From Candidatus Omnitrophota bacterium (GTDB lineage Bacteria; Hinthialibacterota; Hinthialibacteria; Hinthialibacterales; Hinthialibacteraceae), in contig JABLXU010000039.1 in assembly GCA_013177805.1 (NCBI GenBank), positions 1 to 64,000 of the forward strand: a stretch of DNA of 64,000 bases, given 5' to 3'. The notes below the pieces were generated by a model, which was given only the letters and a program-made list of their open reading frames with translations, made no database searches and had not been told where the DNA came from. Shown here one piece after another: positions 30,767-41,403 of this stretch. Both the position numbers and the translations under genes were made by a program. How positions within the stretch are numbered: the first letter of the stretch is position 1; each line of letters begins with the position of its first letter.

Positions 30767-31336
30767 TTATTTCAAACCGATTTTTCCATCGACTTTCGAC
30801 ACGTCCACAGTGCACAATCCGTTTTGAATATAGAAATCTTTGTTTGGGCCGGTGGTGTGGGAGCAGGTCGGAAGCACAATGTTTCCATCCGCTCCCAAAG
30901 TTAGAGAATACGTATAATCCCCGCCCGCGGGACAATCCGGCTCCGCGCCGACCTTGAAAAACAAGGCCTTTTGCGAACCGAGCTGGGCTTTCTCGTACGC
31001 TAACCGCTGGGCCATTTCCAATGTTTCGTTCAGATCGAACAGTTCGCAAATGCGTTCACCCGGTTGGGTGTGGTTTTTTTCTGCCAAATATTTCAAACAG
31101 TTGGCAAAAAGCGTCAGCCGTTTGGAACATTCCCGGCCGCGCATGATTTCCAGATATTTGAAATAACTGGGAAGGGCGACAAAAGCGATCAAACAAAACG
31201 AAAGGGCGATCGCGATGATTTCCCACGGAGTCAAATGAAAAAATCCCCGGCCCAAGGCGGCTTCCTCTTCCTCGGCCATGGCCGGATTCGTTATCATTTC
31301 CACCATTGGTGGCGTGGTGGCTTGGGACTCGTTCAT
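30767..31336 (-). CDS. Single-pass membrane protein, possibly pilin-like
   Basis: One TM segment (PWEIIAIALSFCLIAFVALPSYF) followed by a soluble Cys-containing domain. Confidence 0.4.
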   Translation of the reverse strand: MNESQATTPPMVEMITNPAMAEEEEAALGRGFFHLTPWEIIAIALSFCLIAFVALPSYFKYLEIMRGRECSKRLTLFANCLKYLAEKNHTQPGERICELFDLNETLEMAQRLAYEKAQLGSQKALFFKVGAEPDCPAGGDYTYSLTLGADGNIVLPTCSHTTGPNKDFYIQNGLCTVDVSKVDGKIGLK

Positions 31337-33876
31337 GGCTGTGCTCTGCGACCTCGTGATTGAAGTTCAAGCCGGGTCAGATCCGCGAAAAGCGTATCGG
31401 GCAATTTCAGGATGAGATTTTCCCGCTGGGCGTTGACTGTGTCCGGAGTCTGGACTGGATCATCCAAATGCAACAATCCCCAACGCGTCAGTCCATGGAT
31501 AACCGGCTGGTCCACATCCAACAGCAACCGCTCCCACTCCTCCCGCGCTCCGGTCCGGTCTCCTGATTCCATTTTCAGTTTCCCGATATAATACCGGGCC
31601 CATTCTTCCAAGTCATCGCCATAATGGTTCACCGCCAACTGCCGGAGGGGCGGGATGGCCTCTTCGAACCGGCCCTGCATTTGATACAGCACCGCATCGC
31701 AAAACAGGTTGAGCGAATCCCCAACCAGCGGATCGAGAAGCAGCAGAAGCGCCAGCGCGTCATTGGCGCGCCGCCAGCATTGGGGATCCTCCACGATGCG
31801 ATGCAACTGGTTACGCGCCGTTTCCACCTCCCGCTGGGCCACACTGATCTGGGCAAGAAGAAAACGGGCTTCTTCCCCATAGGGCGGCTCGGTGAGCTTT
31901 TGGAGTTGCTGCGCCGCCGGCTCGAAGGAAGCCATTTCTGCCATGGCTTTCGCCCGCGCGAAAGCCAACCGGGCCCCCGCGCTGGAATCCAGAGGGCGGG
32001 TCAAGTTCCCGGTGGCTGATTCCACCACCCGGATGGCTTTCAACGCTTCACCGGGATCAAACGCATTCAGACAGATTTCAGCATAATCTAGCAACGTATC
32101 GGCCACGGATGGCGTCAGGGGCACCGCCGGAGTCTCGGAGAACAAAGCCTCCAAGGTGGGTTTCAACAGCCGGGCGGCTCGCCGCTGGGCATCCATCGAG
32201 GCATCTTCCTTCAAAATGGAAGCAAGGGCTTGATCGGCCATGGACCGGTACAGGCTCTCCCGCGGTATGGCTTCCAACATCTCCAAGGCCCATTTCCGGT
32301 TTCCTTGCTGCAAGGCTTCGTTGGCGATATAGAAATTCCAAACCCCGTTGGGATCCGCCGCGGCCAGTTGCCCTAACAATTCCTTGGATTCATTTTGCAC
32401 GCCATAGCGGATGAGAGAAGTTTTGATCCATTCCGGCGTATCCGTATAGGACTGGCCGGAGGCGGAATCCACCAACGCCGCGACCAAGGCGTCCCGCGTG
32501 GCGGCAGTTTCGGTAAAATTCTGAATTGTGGATGTGATCATAGCGGGAGGAATCCCCCCCGAGGCGGCAGCAACCCGGAACGCGGCCAGGGCAGCCGGAT
32601 AATCCCCGAATTGCATCGCGATCTGGCCTTGCTTCAAGGCAAACGCGGGAGGGATTTGATCCCCCATCCTTTTCAACAGGTCCCGGGCGCTTTCAGTCTC
32701 CCCCAGCGCGTAAATCTCCTCGGCCGCGCTGAGCACCGCGAACGGCTTGCCTTGTTGAACCTCACTCCAATCGGTCCAGAGTTTAAGGGCTTCGGGAGTT
32801 TGACCGGCGCTGACATACAAATCGCTCAACCGTTTGCGCCGCTGAGTGTCCAACGACAGAAGATTCAGGAGGGAACGCAGGATTACGATCCCTGGCGCGG
32901 TCCCCCGTTGCGCGATCACCAATTCGATCCACTCGTTCAAAAGGGGAGATGAAATCTCGGTCAAAATCAATTCATAATCTTCGGACCGCAATTCATCGAT
33001 TTTTTTCCCCGGCAACACGAATTTTTCGATTTCGTCCAAGGCTTCTTTGTCCCGCCGCGCTTCCTTGAGGATGGCCACCTCCAGCAAAAGATATGTATCG
33101 GCGCTCTGACTCCCCATCCGTTCCGCCCGGACACTTTCCACCCAAGCGTCCAGTTTTCCCAGCACCGAATACAATTCCACCATCCGGGGAACGTATTCAC
33201 GGGCGAAATCCGGATTGGCGCGCCAGAGGTCCTCGTACAGCGCGTGACTGTCCTCCAGCCGTCCTTGGAGACGCAACAGTTCCGCCAAATCCCACCCCAA
33301 CACGTCTGCGTAGCGGGGAATCACCTCTTGGCGCAGGGCGTTCAGCTCCGCGGGTGTGAGTTGCAGAAAACCGGAGTTTTGCAGAATCCGCCTCAGGACC
33401 GTGATCTGGACCGCGGGATCGGATTCCTTGTACACGTTCCAATAAATCCGGTTGGCCGCTGAATACTTTCCCGTGCGTTCCAGACAATTGGCGTAACGCA
33501 TGACATACATTTGGTATGTCTGTTCGACTGCGGGATCGCTCCGGTCGGTCAGGAGATCCATCAGTTGCTCATAGTACTGCGCCGCTTCCTGGAACCGGGC
33601 CTGCGACTCCTCCACCATCCCCAGGCTGCGGAGCACGTTGATTTGTTTGTCGTATTGTTCCCAACCCGGGGATTCCAAAATCCGCCGGTAATAATACGCC
33701 GCCGTAACCGGATCGCCGGATGAATAAGCCACGCCGGCGGCCGTGTACCACTCATCCAGGTTGTCCTCGGCCAAGACCGGCCACGCGGAGAAGCAAACGG
33801 CCAGGCAACCAAGGCCCAGAATCAAAAACAAACGAAAAAAATTCCCATGAATCATGTGGTATGGTGCCCGTGACAT
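31333..33876 (-). CDS. Tetratricopeptide-repeat protein, secreted
   Basis: Signal peptide; repeated TPR-like helices; overlaps the next gene by 4 nt. Confidence 0.75.
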   Translation of the reverse strand: MSRAPYHMIHGNFFRLFLILGLGCLAVCFSAWPVLAEDNLDEWYTAAGVAYSSGDPVTAAYYYRRILESPGWEQYDKQINVLRSLGMVEESQARFQEAAQYYEQLMDLLTDRSDPAVEQTYQMYVMRYANCLERTGKYSAANRIYWNVYKESDPAVQITVLRRILQNSGFLQLTPAELNALRQEVIPRYADVLGWDLAELLRLQGRLEDSHALYEDLWRANPDFAREYVPRMVELYSVLGKLDAWVESVRAERMGSQSADTYLLLEVAILKEARRDKEALDEIEKFVLPGKKIDELRSEDYELILTEISSPLLNEWIELVIAQRGTAPGIVILRSLLNLLSLDTQRRKRLSDLYVSAGQTPEALKLWTDWSEVQQGKPFAVLSAAEEIYALGETESARDLLKRMGDQIPPAFALKQGQIAMQFGDYPAALAAFRVAAASGGIPPAMITSTIQNFTETAATRDALVAALVDSASGQSYTDTPEWIKTSLIRYGVQNESKELLGQLAAADPNGVWNFYIANEALQQGNRKWALEMLEAIPRESLYRSMADQALASILKEDASMDAQRRAARLLKPTLEALFSETPAVPLTPSVADTLLDYAEICLNAFDPGEALKAIRVVESATGNLTRPLDSSAGARLAFARAKAMAEMASFEPAAQQLQKLTEPPYGEEARFLLAQISVAQREVETARNQLHRIVEDPQCWRRANDALALLLLLDPLVGDSLNLFCDAVLYQMQGRFEEAIPPLRQLAVNHYGDDLEEWARYYIGKLKMESGDRTGAREEWERLLLDVDQPVIHGLTRWGLLHLDDPVQTPDTVNAQRENLILKLPDTLFADLTRLELQSRGRRAQP

Positions 33877-34187
33877 ATTCCCATTGATAATTGTAAAGAA
33901 ACTGTTAAACAGGGTTCTCTATCCTCCTCTCCCGGATGGAGAGAAATCCCACTTTCCCGGTCCCGGCGACGGCATCGCTTCCTCGGTCTAAATCGAAGGT
34001 CTGAATCTCGAATCGGAGCCGCTTCGGTATTTCTTTCACCGGTTTCATGCTTGCTATCAACGAATAGCGCCGGGAAAAGTAATGGTACGCTCAATGGTAA
34101 GTTCATTTGGAAGGAAAACCAAGCCGCTGAGGGAAAGTGATGTATACTTGGAACCGCGGGAAAGACCATCCTCGCGGGAGGCCTCCG

Positions 34188-35042
34188 TCAATGATGCAAC
34201 ATCACGGCCCGGCTGACATGACGTAAAATGGTTTCCGTGGTGCTGCCCAGCATCAATTCGCGGATCCGGCTGTGGCCGTATGCCCCCATGGCCACCAAGT
34301 CGATATTTTCCGCTTGGGCACATTCGATGATCTGCTCGGCGGGATCCCCTTTCCGGTGCAGAAAGATTTCCTTCATGTCATAGGCTTGCAGGTATTTCAC
34401 CGCCTTTTCCGCGATCTGCTGGGCGGCTTCCTCGCTGTCATGCACCACCAGCAGCCGGAGCGTGACACACCCTTTCGGACAGGCCGCGGCCAAGCGCACC
34501 GCCGACCGCAACGCCCGGATCGCGTACTCGCTTCCATCAAAGCACACCAGGATATGCTGCAAGGTGCGGTAGTTGTGCGGCGTCACGATGATGGGAATGC
34601 TGGAACGCCGCACCACGTTTTCCAAGTTGGACCCCAGGAGGCCTTTGGTGTATTCCGCCCCCGCGCCCCGCTGCCCGGCGAACAACACATCCGCCGATTG
34701 GGCTTCCTCCAAAATCACTTCCGGCACCAAGCCGTCACGGATTTCACACACGCAAGGGATATCCATCTTCCGGCATTCGTCTTCCACCCGCCGGAGCACC
34801 TCAAGCGCCCGTTGTTTCTGCCTCTCAAACAGATCGGTGTTTTCGATCACCGTTTCGTCAAATACCGGGGGAAAATCAGCCGTGGGGTAATAGTAGGGAT
34901 ACACAATCGCGATTTCTTTCCGGTCCAGGACACTCAAACCGGTGATTTTCGCGCCCAATAGTTTGGCGTATTCCAGCGCGTAGCGGGTGCACACTTCACT
35001 ATAGCGTGATGAATCCACCGCCAACAAAATCGATTTAAACAT
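34188..35042 (-). CDS. Universal stress protein, two tandem Usp domains
   Basis: MFKSILLAVDSSRYSE and ILVCFDGSEYAIRALRSA; C-terminal MGAYGHSRIRELMLGSTTETILRHVSRAVML. Confidence 0.88.
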   Translation of the reverse strand: MFKSILLAVDSSRYSEVCTRYALEYAKLLGAKITGLSVLDRKEIAIVYPYYYPTADFPPVFDETVIENTDLFERQKQRALEVLRRVEDECRKMDIPCVCEIRDGLVPEVILEEAQSADVLFAGQRGAGAEYTKGLLGSNLENVVRRSSIPIIVTPHNYRTLQHILVCFDGSEYAIRALRSAVRLAAACPKGCVTLRLLVVHDSEEAAQQIAEKAVKYLQAYDMKEIFLHRKGDPAEQIIECAQAENIDLVAMGAYGHSRIRELMLGSTTETILRHVSRAVMLHH

Positions 35043-35527
35043 CCGGCCTCTCCCTGTCTTTCTCCACTCGTTCACACCATAAGCAACCAATTCATAAATT
35101 ATCTACCGGCCAATATTCCTGTTTCCTATCCTTTCCAGGCTTTTCTCGTCCGAATCCATCCCCTCGAGAACCAGATGTTCTCTCCTTGCGGCCACAGGCG
35201 CGTTAATCATTCCGGCAGGACAACCGTTGAATAATTAAAATGGTGTATCCTTTGCTCCCTTCTCCTCTATATCGTAACACGTTTTCAATGGCGAAGACAA
35301 CATGAATCGGTTCGGCGGCTCCTCCCGCCGGCTCAAGACCCTATCAGGGGAAGAAAAATTGGGGGATCATACCTCCATCCCACAAAAGTGAATTGGGCCG
35401 ATTCTCTCCAGTCATTTGAATATCTGGTCAGTATAGACACTTTTCACTGGGATATTTAATTAAAATAAAATTACAAAAAGATATAAATCGTTACACATCT
35501 CTTGAACCGATTGGATTTTGAAGTAGA

Positions 35528-36685
35528 TTGATTCTCAATCGACTATTTAATCTTGCTTATTTTAGAAGGTTGCTTATTGTGCTTACGCTCCATCCCCGGG
35601 AAGAACGGCGCCGTATTCAGGAACCATGCCTTTTGTGTTCATCGGAGTCGCTTCCTGTCACCACCGGTGTCATCGTGAACGAAAGCGCCACGGGGATGCT
35701 GGTGGAAACAACGCGGCTTCTGGAAACCGGCCGTCAAATTTGGATTCTTCCCGCCTATCATAAGCAACCGCGGCCGGAATCGTGGACACCGTATGAGCTT
35801 ATCCACCATCCCCTCACCCGGACCGGCGTGGTCGTGCGGTTGGAAGGCGGCAATCGGGCCGGGATTCAATTCCTGGAAGACCAAGAACGCCCCCTCTATC
35901 GCCGTTGGTTCCGAGGCCAAACCACCGTGACCGGCTTTTTCTTCAAAAACCAGGGAGTTTTGGCGTTTACCGGCCCGCTGACGATCGAGGCGGCATCCCT
36001 AGTCGAAAAAATCATCTCTCAAGCCAACGGGATTACCGAACTGCTTTTGGCCTGCCACCAGATCGACCAAATCCAACGGACTGCGTTCACGGTGTTACTC
36101 TCCAGCCTCCAAACCTATGAAAAGAAAGGGATCGCTCTTACCGTGGTCACCGGTCCGGTTTCCACAGCATATTTTCAACGAAGCCCGGTCTTGCCCGGCA
36201 GTTTCATCTTTCCGGTGTTCGCGACCGAACCCGCTGGTCCGGCGGTTGATCCTCTAAAAAATGGAATAGCCCACAAGGCAGCCGCCGGTTCCCAAGGCAT
36301 CCTGCTAATCGCCCGCGGCCAGACCACTCTCAACCGCTTGGAAAAACCTTTACGGAACCAAGAAATGCCGGTCTGGAAGTTGCAAGGATTTGGAAACGCC
36401 CTGAAGCTCATCGCCGCCGGGCAGGCGCGGTTCCTGGTCGTGGACATCGATGTGGAATCCTGCGGGACGATTGTTCAACTGAATGAGCTGAAAAACACGC
36501 CGCTCGATCCCCTTCCCCCGGTTTTGGCCATTGGCCCGGGATACCTGGCCGCCCTGGTGAAAGAAGCACTCTATCTCCCGGTCCGGGTATATTTGTCCAA
36601 ACCCACGACCGAGCACGAATACGCCAACGCAATCCAAACCATGTTGTCGGAAACCGCCAACGGGCCAAAACCTATCAAACCTTAA
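35528..36685 (+). CDS. Multidomain signalling protein: PilZ-like, STAS-like and receiver-like regions
   Basis: GVIVNESATGMLVET (PilZ-like), central STAS-like segment, C-terminal receiver-like segment. Confidence 0.45.
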   Translation: MILNRLFNLAYFRRLLIVLTLHPREERRRIQEPCLLCSSESLPVTTGVIVNESATGMLVETTRLLETGRQIWILPAYHKQPRPESWTPYELIHHPLTRTGVVVRLEGGNRAGIQFLEDQERPLYRRWFRGQTTVTGFFFKNQGVLAFTGPLTIEAASLVEKIISQANGITELLLACHQIDQIQRTAFTVLLSSLQTYEKKGIALTVVTGPVSTAYFQRSPVLPGSFIFPVFATEPAGPAVDPLKNGIAHKAAAGSQGILLIARGQTTLNRLEKPLRNQEMPVWKLQGFGNALKLIAAGQARFLVVDIDVESCGTIVQLNELKNTPLDPLPPVLAIGPGYLAALVKEALYLPVRVYLSKPTTEHEYANAIQTMLSETANGPKPIKP

Positions 36686-36702
36686 GTGGAAGTGGATGCC
36701 TC

Positions 36703-37128
36703 ATGTTTCATGTAGAAGAAACCCAAGTCGGAGAATTCAACCGCGTAACGCTCACCGGGAATATCGATAAAACCGATATCGAATCTTTCGAAGAACATTT
36801 CAAAACCATCCTGGCCCGCAATCCCTCTGAAATCATCCTGGACCTGAGTCATTATTCCTGGTTGCCCCTCCATTTCACGTATTTTTTATTTAAGTTGCTG
36901 AAATTATACGAACCTTCCCAGGGGAAACTGGAAATCCTCAACATGCCCTCCCACTTCCGGTTTATCCTCGAAACCGCCCAGCTGGATACGTATTTCTCCT
37001 TTCGTTCCTCTCTGGATTTCTTACAAACCCAGTCCAGTCCTTCCACCGCGGATACCAGCCACCCCATTCCGAACGAATCCCATTCCGCTCCACATCCCGT
37101 ACCCCCGCCAACCAAACCAGAACCCTGA
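36703..37128 (+). CDS. STAS-domain protein (anti-sigma factor antagonist-like)
   Basis: FNRVTLTGNIDKTDIESFEEHFKTILARNPSEIILDLSHYSWL. Confidence 0.55.
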   Translation: MFHVEETQVGEFNRVTLTGNIDKTDIESFEEHFKTILARNPSEIILDLSHYSWLPLHFTYFLFKLLKLYEPSQGKLEILNMPSHFRFILETAQLDTYFSFRSSLDFLQTQSSPSTADTSHPIPNESHSAPHPVPPPTKPEP

Positions 37129-37371
37129 GGCTGATTCACGTACCCCTCGGGCTGTTGGGATCGGAATCGGACCAGAGAAGACCAACCAATATTCACGGGC
37201 AACTCGAAATCCTCCCTGACTCCATCCAAGCTCCCGGCTCTGTCATAGGAATGACCGGCGGTGAAATGCGCTCCGCCTTGTCATCCTGGGTTGGATTTTT
37301 TAGACTGCGATGGTTGAATTCATAGATAATCATTCCGATCTCAAACCGCGGGGCCGTGCGAACAATCAACG

Positions 37372-38100
37372 ATGAATCATCCACTGCTTCTCCTTTCGTA
37401 TCCTCAGCCATCGAATGGCAATTCCGGGCATTGGTTTGCCACCGTTTCGAAATGGCTTCAGGCCTTGCGACATTTGCATCGGGAGGCGGCTTTAGAATTC
37501 TGTCCCACGCTCCCAAAACAAGGACAATCTCTCCCAGAACAGCCCACGATCGAAGAGATCGATTTTTTATTACAGAAGGCCGGCGAGGCAGGTTGCCGGT
37601 TCGGCTCCATCTATATCCCAGTCGATCTGGCTAAATCCGACGAGGGTTTGGGAGAAGAGATCTCCCGGGTTGACGGCTGGATCGACCTCGCCTCCTATGC
37701 CGAATTTCGCGCCGCCCGGCTCTCCCTGGAGCATCCGGAAACCCTAGCGCAGCCGGGTCCCCGGCGGATTCTGGAAAACATCATCGAATACATGGATGAC
37801 ATGGATCTCCAAGCCATCTTATTCATATCTGGATCCTCCCTGGCCTGGGGATCGGAATTCTTGAATCAATATCAAAAAAAGTTAAAACATCCCTTGGGTT
37901 TAGGTTTACCCTGGGAGGCGGCAGTCCGGCGCAGCGTCTCCGATCTCCATCTCCGCCAGGTGACGGCGGTGAGTCTCGATGTCCCCCTGCCCCTTGATAT
38001 GCCTGGCATCGAGCGTCAAGTCTTGGAAATTGAATCCCTCTTCGGTGACGTCCAACCGATTTTGGTGGTCTGTCCGCGGGAAGGAGAAAAAGATTCCTGA
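37372..38100 (+). CDS. Hypothetical protein
   Basis: Intact ORF after two co-oriented genes; no recognised family. Confidence 0.5.
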   Translation: MNHPLLLLSYPQPSNGNSGHWFATVSKWLQALRHLHREAALEFCPTLPKQGQSLPEQPTIEEIDFLLQKAGEAGCRFGSIYIPVDLAKSDEGLGEEISRVDGWIDLASYAEFRAARLSLEHPETLAQPGPRRILENIIEYMDDMDLQAILFISGSSLAWGSEFLNQYQKKLKHPLGLGLPWEAAVRRSVSDLHLRQVTAVSLDVPLPLDMPGIERQVLEIESLFGDVQPILVVCPREGEKDS

Positions 38101-38302
38101 AGGCTGGGAATAACCGGAAGGGTGGATCACCTGCTGAGCCGCTTGCATCAGGGTATTCTTTCATCCGGGCATTAGAGAGCAATCCGGTCATCCGGATTTG
38201 TACAATTCACTCCACGGCTTCCACGCTTTGGGGATGGATTTTTTACCATTCCCTCCCTCTCCTTGGAGAATCCAACGTTTGGGAAAAATCTCCAATTCTT
38301 TA

Positions 38303-39439
38303 TCAAAAGCCCATCCATCGCAACCATTCTTCTACCCGCCGATTGTAGGTGTGCTCCCGCATGATCCGTTCCCGCCCCTGCTGGACGATCCGTTCGCGTT
38401 CTTCCGGATGCGCCAAGTAATAGACGGTCTTACGGCGCAGATCATCCACATCGCTCCAATACACCGCTTCTTTTCCCGGAACAAAATAGCGGCCGGCGGC
38501 CGGGACCCAGTCGGACAGGAGAAATCCCCCGGCCAAAGGGGCGTTGAAATCCCGCTGGTTCAAGCTGCCCCGGCATTGCAGGCTGTGGATGTTGAGATTG
38601 ACGGCGGACGACGCGAAAACCGCTGGCAATTCGTGCGCCGGATCGATGGGACCGCTGTAGCATCCGGCCAACGGCGTATCCTGGAGGAGGGATATCCAAT
38701 CCTCGTTGCCGTAAATGCGCAGATCGAAATCGGCCAAGGACTGGACTACCCGCAGCCGGTAGCGGTTGTTCGCTTCCCAATACAGATAATGGGCCACCGG
38801 CGGGGTGATTTGGATGCGTTTGCCCGGCGCGATGGGGTATTCATCCGCGAGTTCGAAAAAAGTTTTATGGCGGAATTGCAGTTGCAGATCGACAAGCCGG
38901 TCGACATAGATTTGCATCTCCGGAGCGAGCTGGGCCCGGCGTTCCACCTGACTGATGACCCCGCCGACGAAACTGACCTCACAAGCGAAGCGGGAATCCC
39001 GCGCGCCTGGCGTTTCGTGATCCGCCGCCACGGGAAAGAAACCGCAGACCCGGGGGGAGAATCTTCGTAGATAATCCAGATAGGATTCATCGAAACAAAA
39101 GACATGTTCGAGCGGTTCGAACGGGCGGTCCACGAAAAAATGAGGATCATCCAGGTACCAGACGAATTTTCGCGTGGTATACGGCCGCCGGTGGGGAGGG
39201 ATCTCGAGGTATTCATAAAACTGCCCGGCGGATTGGTTGATCAGAAAAATCCAGTCCGGCGCGTGCCGCTCGAGATGTTCGCGTAAAACGGCTTTGGAAG
39301 ATGCTTCCAGGAGAGGGGCTTCAGCCAACGAGGTGGTCCAGCCGTGCCGCTCCAAGGCATGAAAAATACGGCGCTTGAATAAACCATAGCCCCGATCGGA
39401 GCGGTCACAATAGGACCACACAGAAGTCATGCCCCGCAC
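38303..39439 (-). CDS. Glycosyltransferase, CgeB-like
   Basis: N-terminal KFVWYLDDPHFFVD...FCFDESYLDYL and C-terminal AVNLNIHSLQCRGSLNQRDFNAPLAGGFLLSDW. Confidence 0.7.
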   Translation of the reverse strand: MRGMTSVWSYCDRSDRGYGLFKRRIFHALERHGWTTSLAEAPLLEASSKAVLREHLERHAPDWIFLINQSAGQFYEYLEIPPHRRPYTTRKFVWYLDDPHFFVDRPFEPLEHVFCFDESYLDYLRRFSPRVCGFFPVAADHETPGARDSRFACEVSFVGGVISQVERRAQLAPEMQIYVDRLVDLQLQFRHKTFFELADEYPIAPGKRIQITPPVAHYLYWEANNRYRLRVVQSLADFDLRIYGNEDWISLLQDTPLAGCYSGPIDPAHELPAVFASSAVNLNIHSLQCRGSLNQRDFNAPLAGGFLLSDWVPAAGRYFVPGKEAVYWSDVDDLRRKTVYYLAHPEERERIVQQGRERIMREHTYNRRVEEWLRWMGF

Positions 39440-39589
39440 CTTCTCAAACCATCCCGGGAAACTACAATCATTTTAGTCAACTTGGTTCTCACCACCCGGT
39501 TCGATATACTGTTCGATAAGTAAAACGATCGAATCCATCACGCCGGCAATAGGGAATGGATCTCATTCTGACACCCGAGACAGATTATT

Positions 39590-41398
39590 GTGAAGTCAGT
39601 TCCAAAGCGTATTTTCGACTTTTTAGCCAGCCTTAAACTGGCGGTCATCTTACTCGTCGCCTTTGCCATCCTGCTGAGTTGGGCCACGATCCTCGAATCG
39701 AAAACCAGCACGGAAAATGTCCAGCGGCTGATCTATCAAACCCGCTGGTTCGATTTTCTGCTTTTCGTCCTGGGAGTCAACGTGTTTTGCGCTGCCATGA
39801 GCCGGTTTCCCTGGAAGAAGAGACATACGGGTTTCGTCATTACACACCTGGGCATTCTCATCATCCTTGCGGGATCCATGGTCACCCGGAAGTATGGCAT
39901 CGAAGGGCAGTTGATACTTCAAGAAGGTCAAACATCCGACTCCATCCTGATCAACGAAACCGTCCTCTCTGTCAAAGTGCCACGTATGAACGTCCAAGTG
40001 GAGTATGATCCCTGGTTTCTCAACCGCCCTATCCCGGAAGGGAAGGAAATTCGCTATCCGGTAGGCGAAACGGGGATCGTCTGTTATGTGGAGCGGTACT
40101 TGCTCAATCCCCAACCTATCCAGCGGGTCACCGGCGGCGGCACGCCAGGGAATCCGGCGATTCAGTTGGGTTTGCACCAGGCGGGAATGAACGAAACCAG
40201 CACCGGTCCCTGGCTGATCGCCCGGGATCCCGCGCAGAACACCATGAACCTTGGCCAAATGGCCCAAGTCCAATTCCGGCGCGTGGAAAGCCCGGCGGAA
40301 TTGGAAGCCGCCCTCGCCCCGCCCACGAGTGAATCCACCCAAACCGTGGGGCAGGTGTTACTTCACCAGGCGGACGGCACCATAGTGCAAACCCTGTTGT
40401 TGGAGGATTTACTCAAAGAACCCAAAAAGTTTGAATGGAACCAGAAACAATACACGGTTACAAACAAGGAATTCCTGCCGCGGGCTTCGATTCAGGATGG
40501 GCAATTGATCAACCGGGAGAGCGGCGCGTTCAATCCCGCCATCCGGTTCACACTCGAAGGGCCGGAAGGCACGGAGGAGCATCTGGCTTTCTCCGAATTC
40601 CCCGATTTCGGCTCTATCCACGGGAAAGCCAATCCCAGCGGCCTGAGCGCGCGCCTCATTTATCCAAACGCCTCCAGTTCCGCTTCCACCAACCTGGTGA
40701 CCCTTTTGGAAACGCCGGACGGCCAACTCCATTACCGCGCCACCAACACGGCGGGCGGATTTTTGACGGGAACCATCCAGATCGGCAAACCATTTCAAAC
40801 CACCTGGCCGCAGGTAATGCTTTCTGTGCAGCAATATATCCCCGACGCGCAGGTGACGGAGGAAATCATCGATCAGGGCCTCGGCGCAGCCGGTCCGCAC
40901 AACAATCCCGCCCTGCAGGTCCGGGTGGAACATCAAGGCCAAAGCGTCACTCGCTACGTGTCCTATGATAATCCCGTTACCCTTCTGGCCGGAGACGAAC
41001 CATGCGTGATCGAATTCGGACGGAAACGCCACCCGCTCGGCTTCGCGATTCACCTGATCGACTTCCAGGCGCCGCGCTATCCGGGCACCAACCGTCCCGC
41101 GAAATTTCAAAGCTTGGTGAAAGTGATCGATCCACAAAACCAAGTCGAGGAAGAAACCTTGATTTACATGAACAATCCGCTCGGATATAACCAATTTCTG
41201 GTTTATCAATCCAGTTACATCGAGGGCAAGAACGGCATGCCCGACACCTCAATCTTCAGCGTCGCGCGGGCGCCGGGCACACCCATCATCTACGTTGGTT
41301 CCACAGTCTTGTGCTTGGGCATGGTTATCATGTTCATTTCCCGCCGCAAAGCCCCGACCGTCCTTCCCCCACAATCCATTCCCCCCCAGGAGGCATAA
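39590..41398 (+). CDS. Cytochrome c biogenesis protein, ResB family (GTG start)
   Basis: FDFLASLKLAVILLVAFAILLSWATILES; FVITHLGILIILAGSMVTRKYG; C-terminal TM. Confidence 0.8.
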   Translation: MKSVPKRIFDFLASLKLAVILLVAFAILLSWATILESKTSTENVQRLIYQTRWFDFLLFVLGVNVFCAAMSRFPWKKRHTGFVITHLGILIILAGSMVTRKYGIEGQLILQEGQTSDSILINETVLSVKVPRMNVQVEYDPWFLNRPIPEGKEIRYPVGETGIVCYVERYLLNPQPIQRVTGGGTPGNPAIQLGLHQAGMNETSTGPWLIARDPAQNTMNLGQMAQVQFRRVESPAELEAALAPPTSESTQTVGQVLLHQADGTIVQTLLLEDLLKEPKKFEWNQKQYTVTNKEFLPRASIQDGQLINRESGAFNPAIRFTLEGPEGTEEHLAFSEFPDFGSIHGKANPSGLSARLIYPNASSSASTNLVTLLETPDGQLHYRATNTAGGFLTGTIQIGKPFQTTWPQVMLSVQQYIPDAQVTEEIIDQGLGAAGPHNNPALQVRVEHQGQSVTRYVSYDNPVTLLAGDEPCVIEFGRKRHPLGFAIHLIDFQAPRYPGTNRPAKFQSLVKVIDPQNQVEEETLIYMNNPLGYNQFLVYQSSYIEGKNGMPDTSIFSVARAPGTPIIYVGSTVLCLGMVIMFISRRKAPTVLPPQSIPPQEA

Positions 41399-41403
41399 AT
41401 CCT

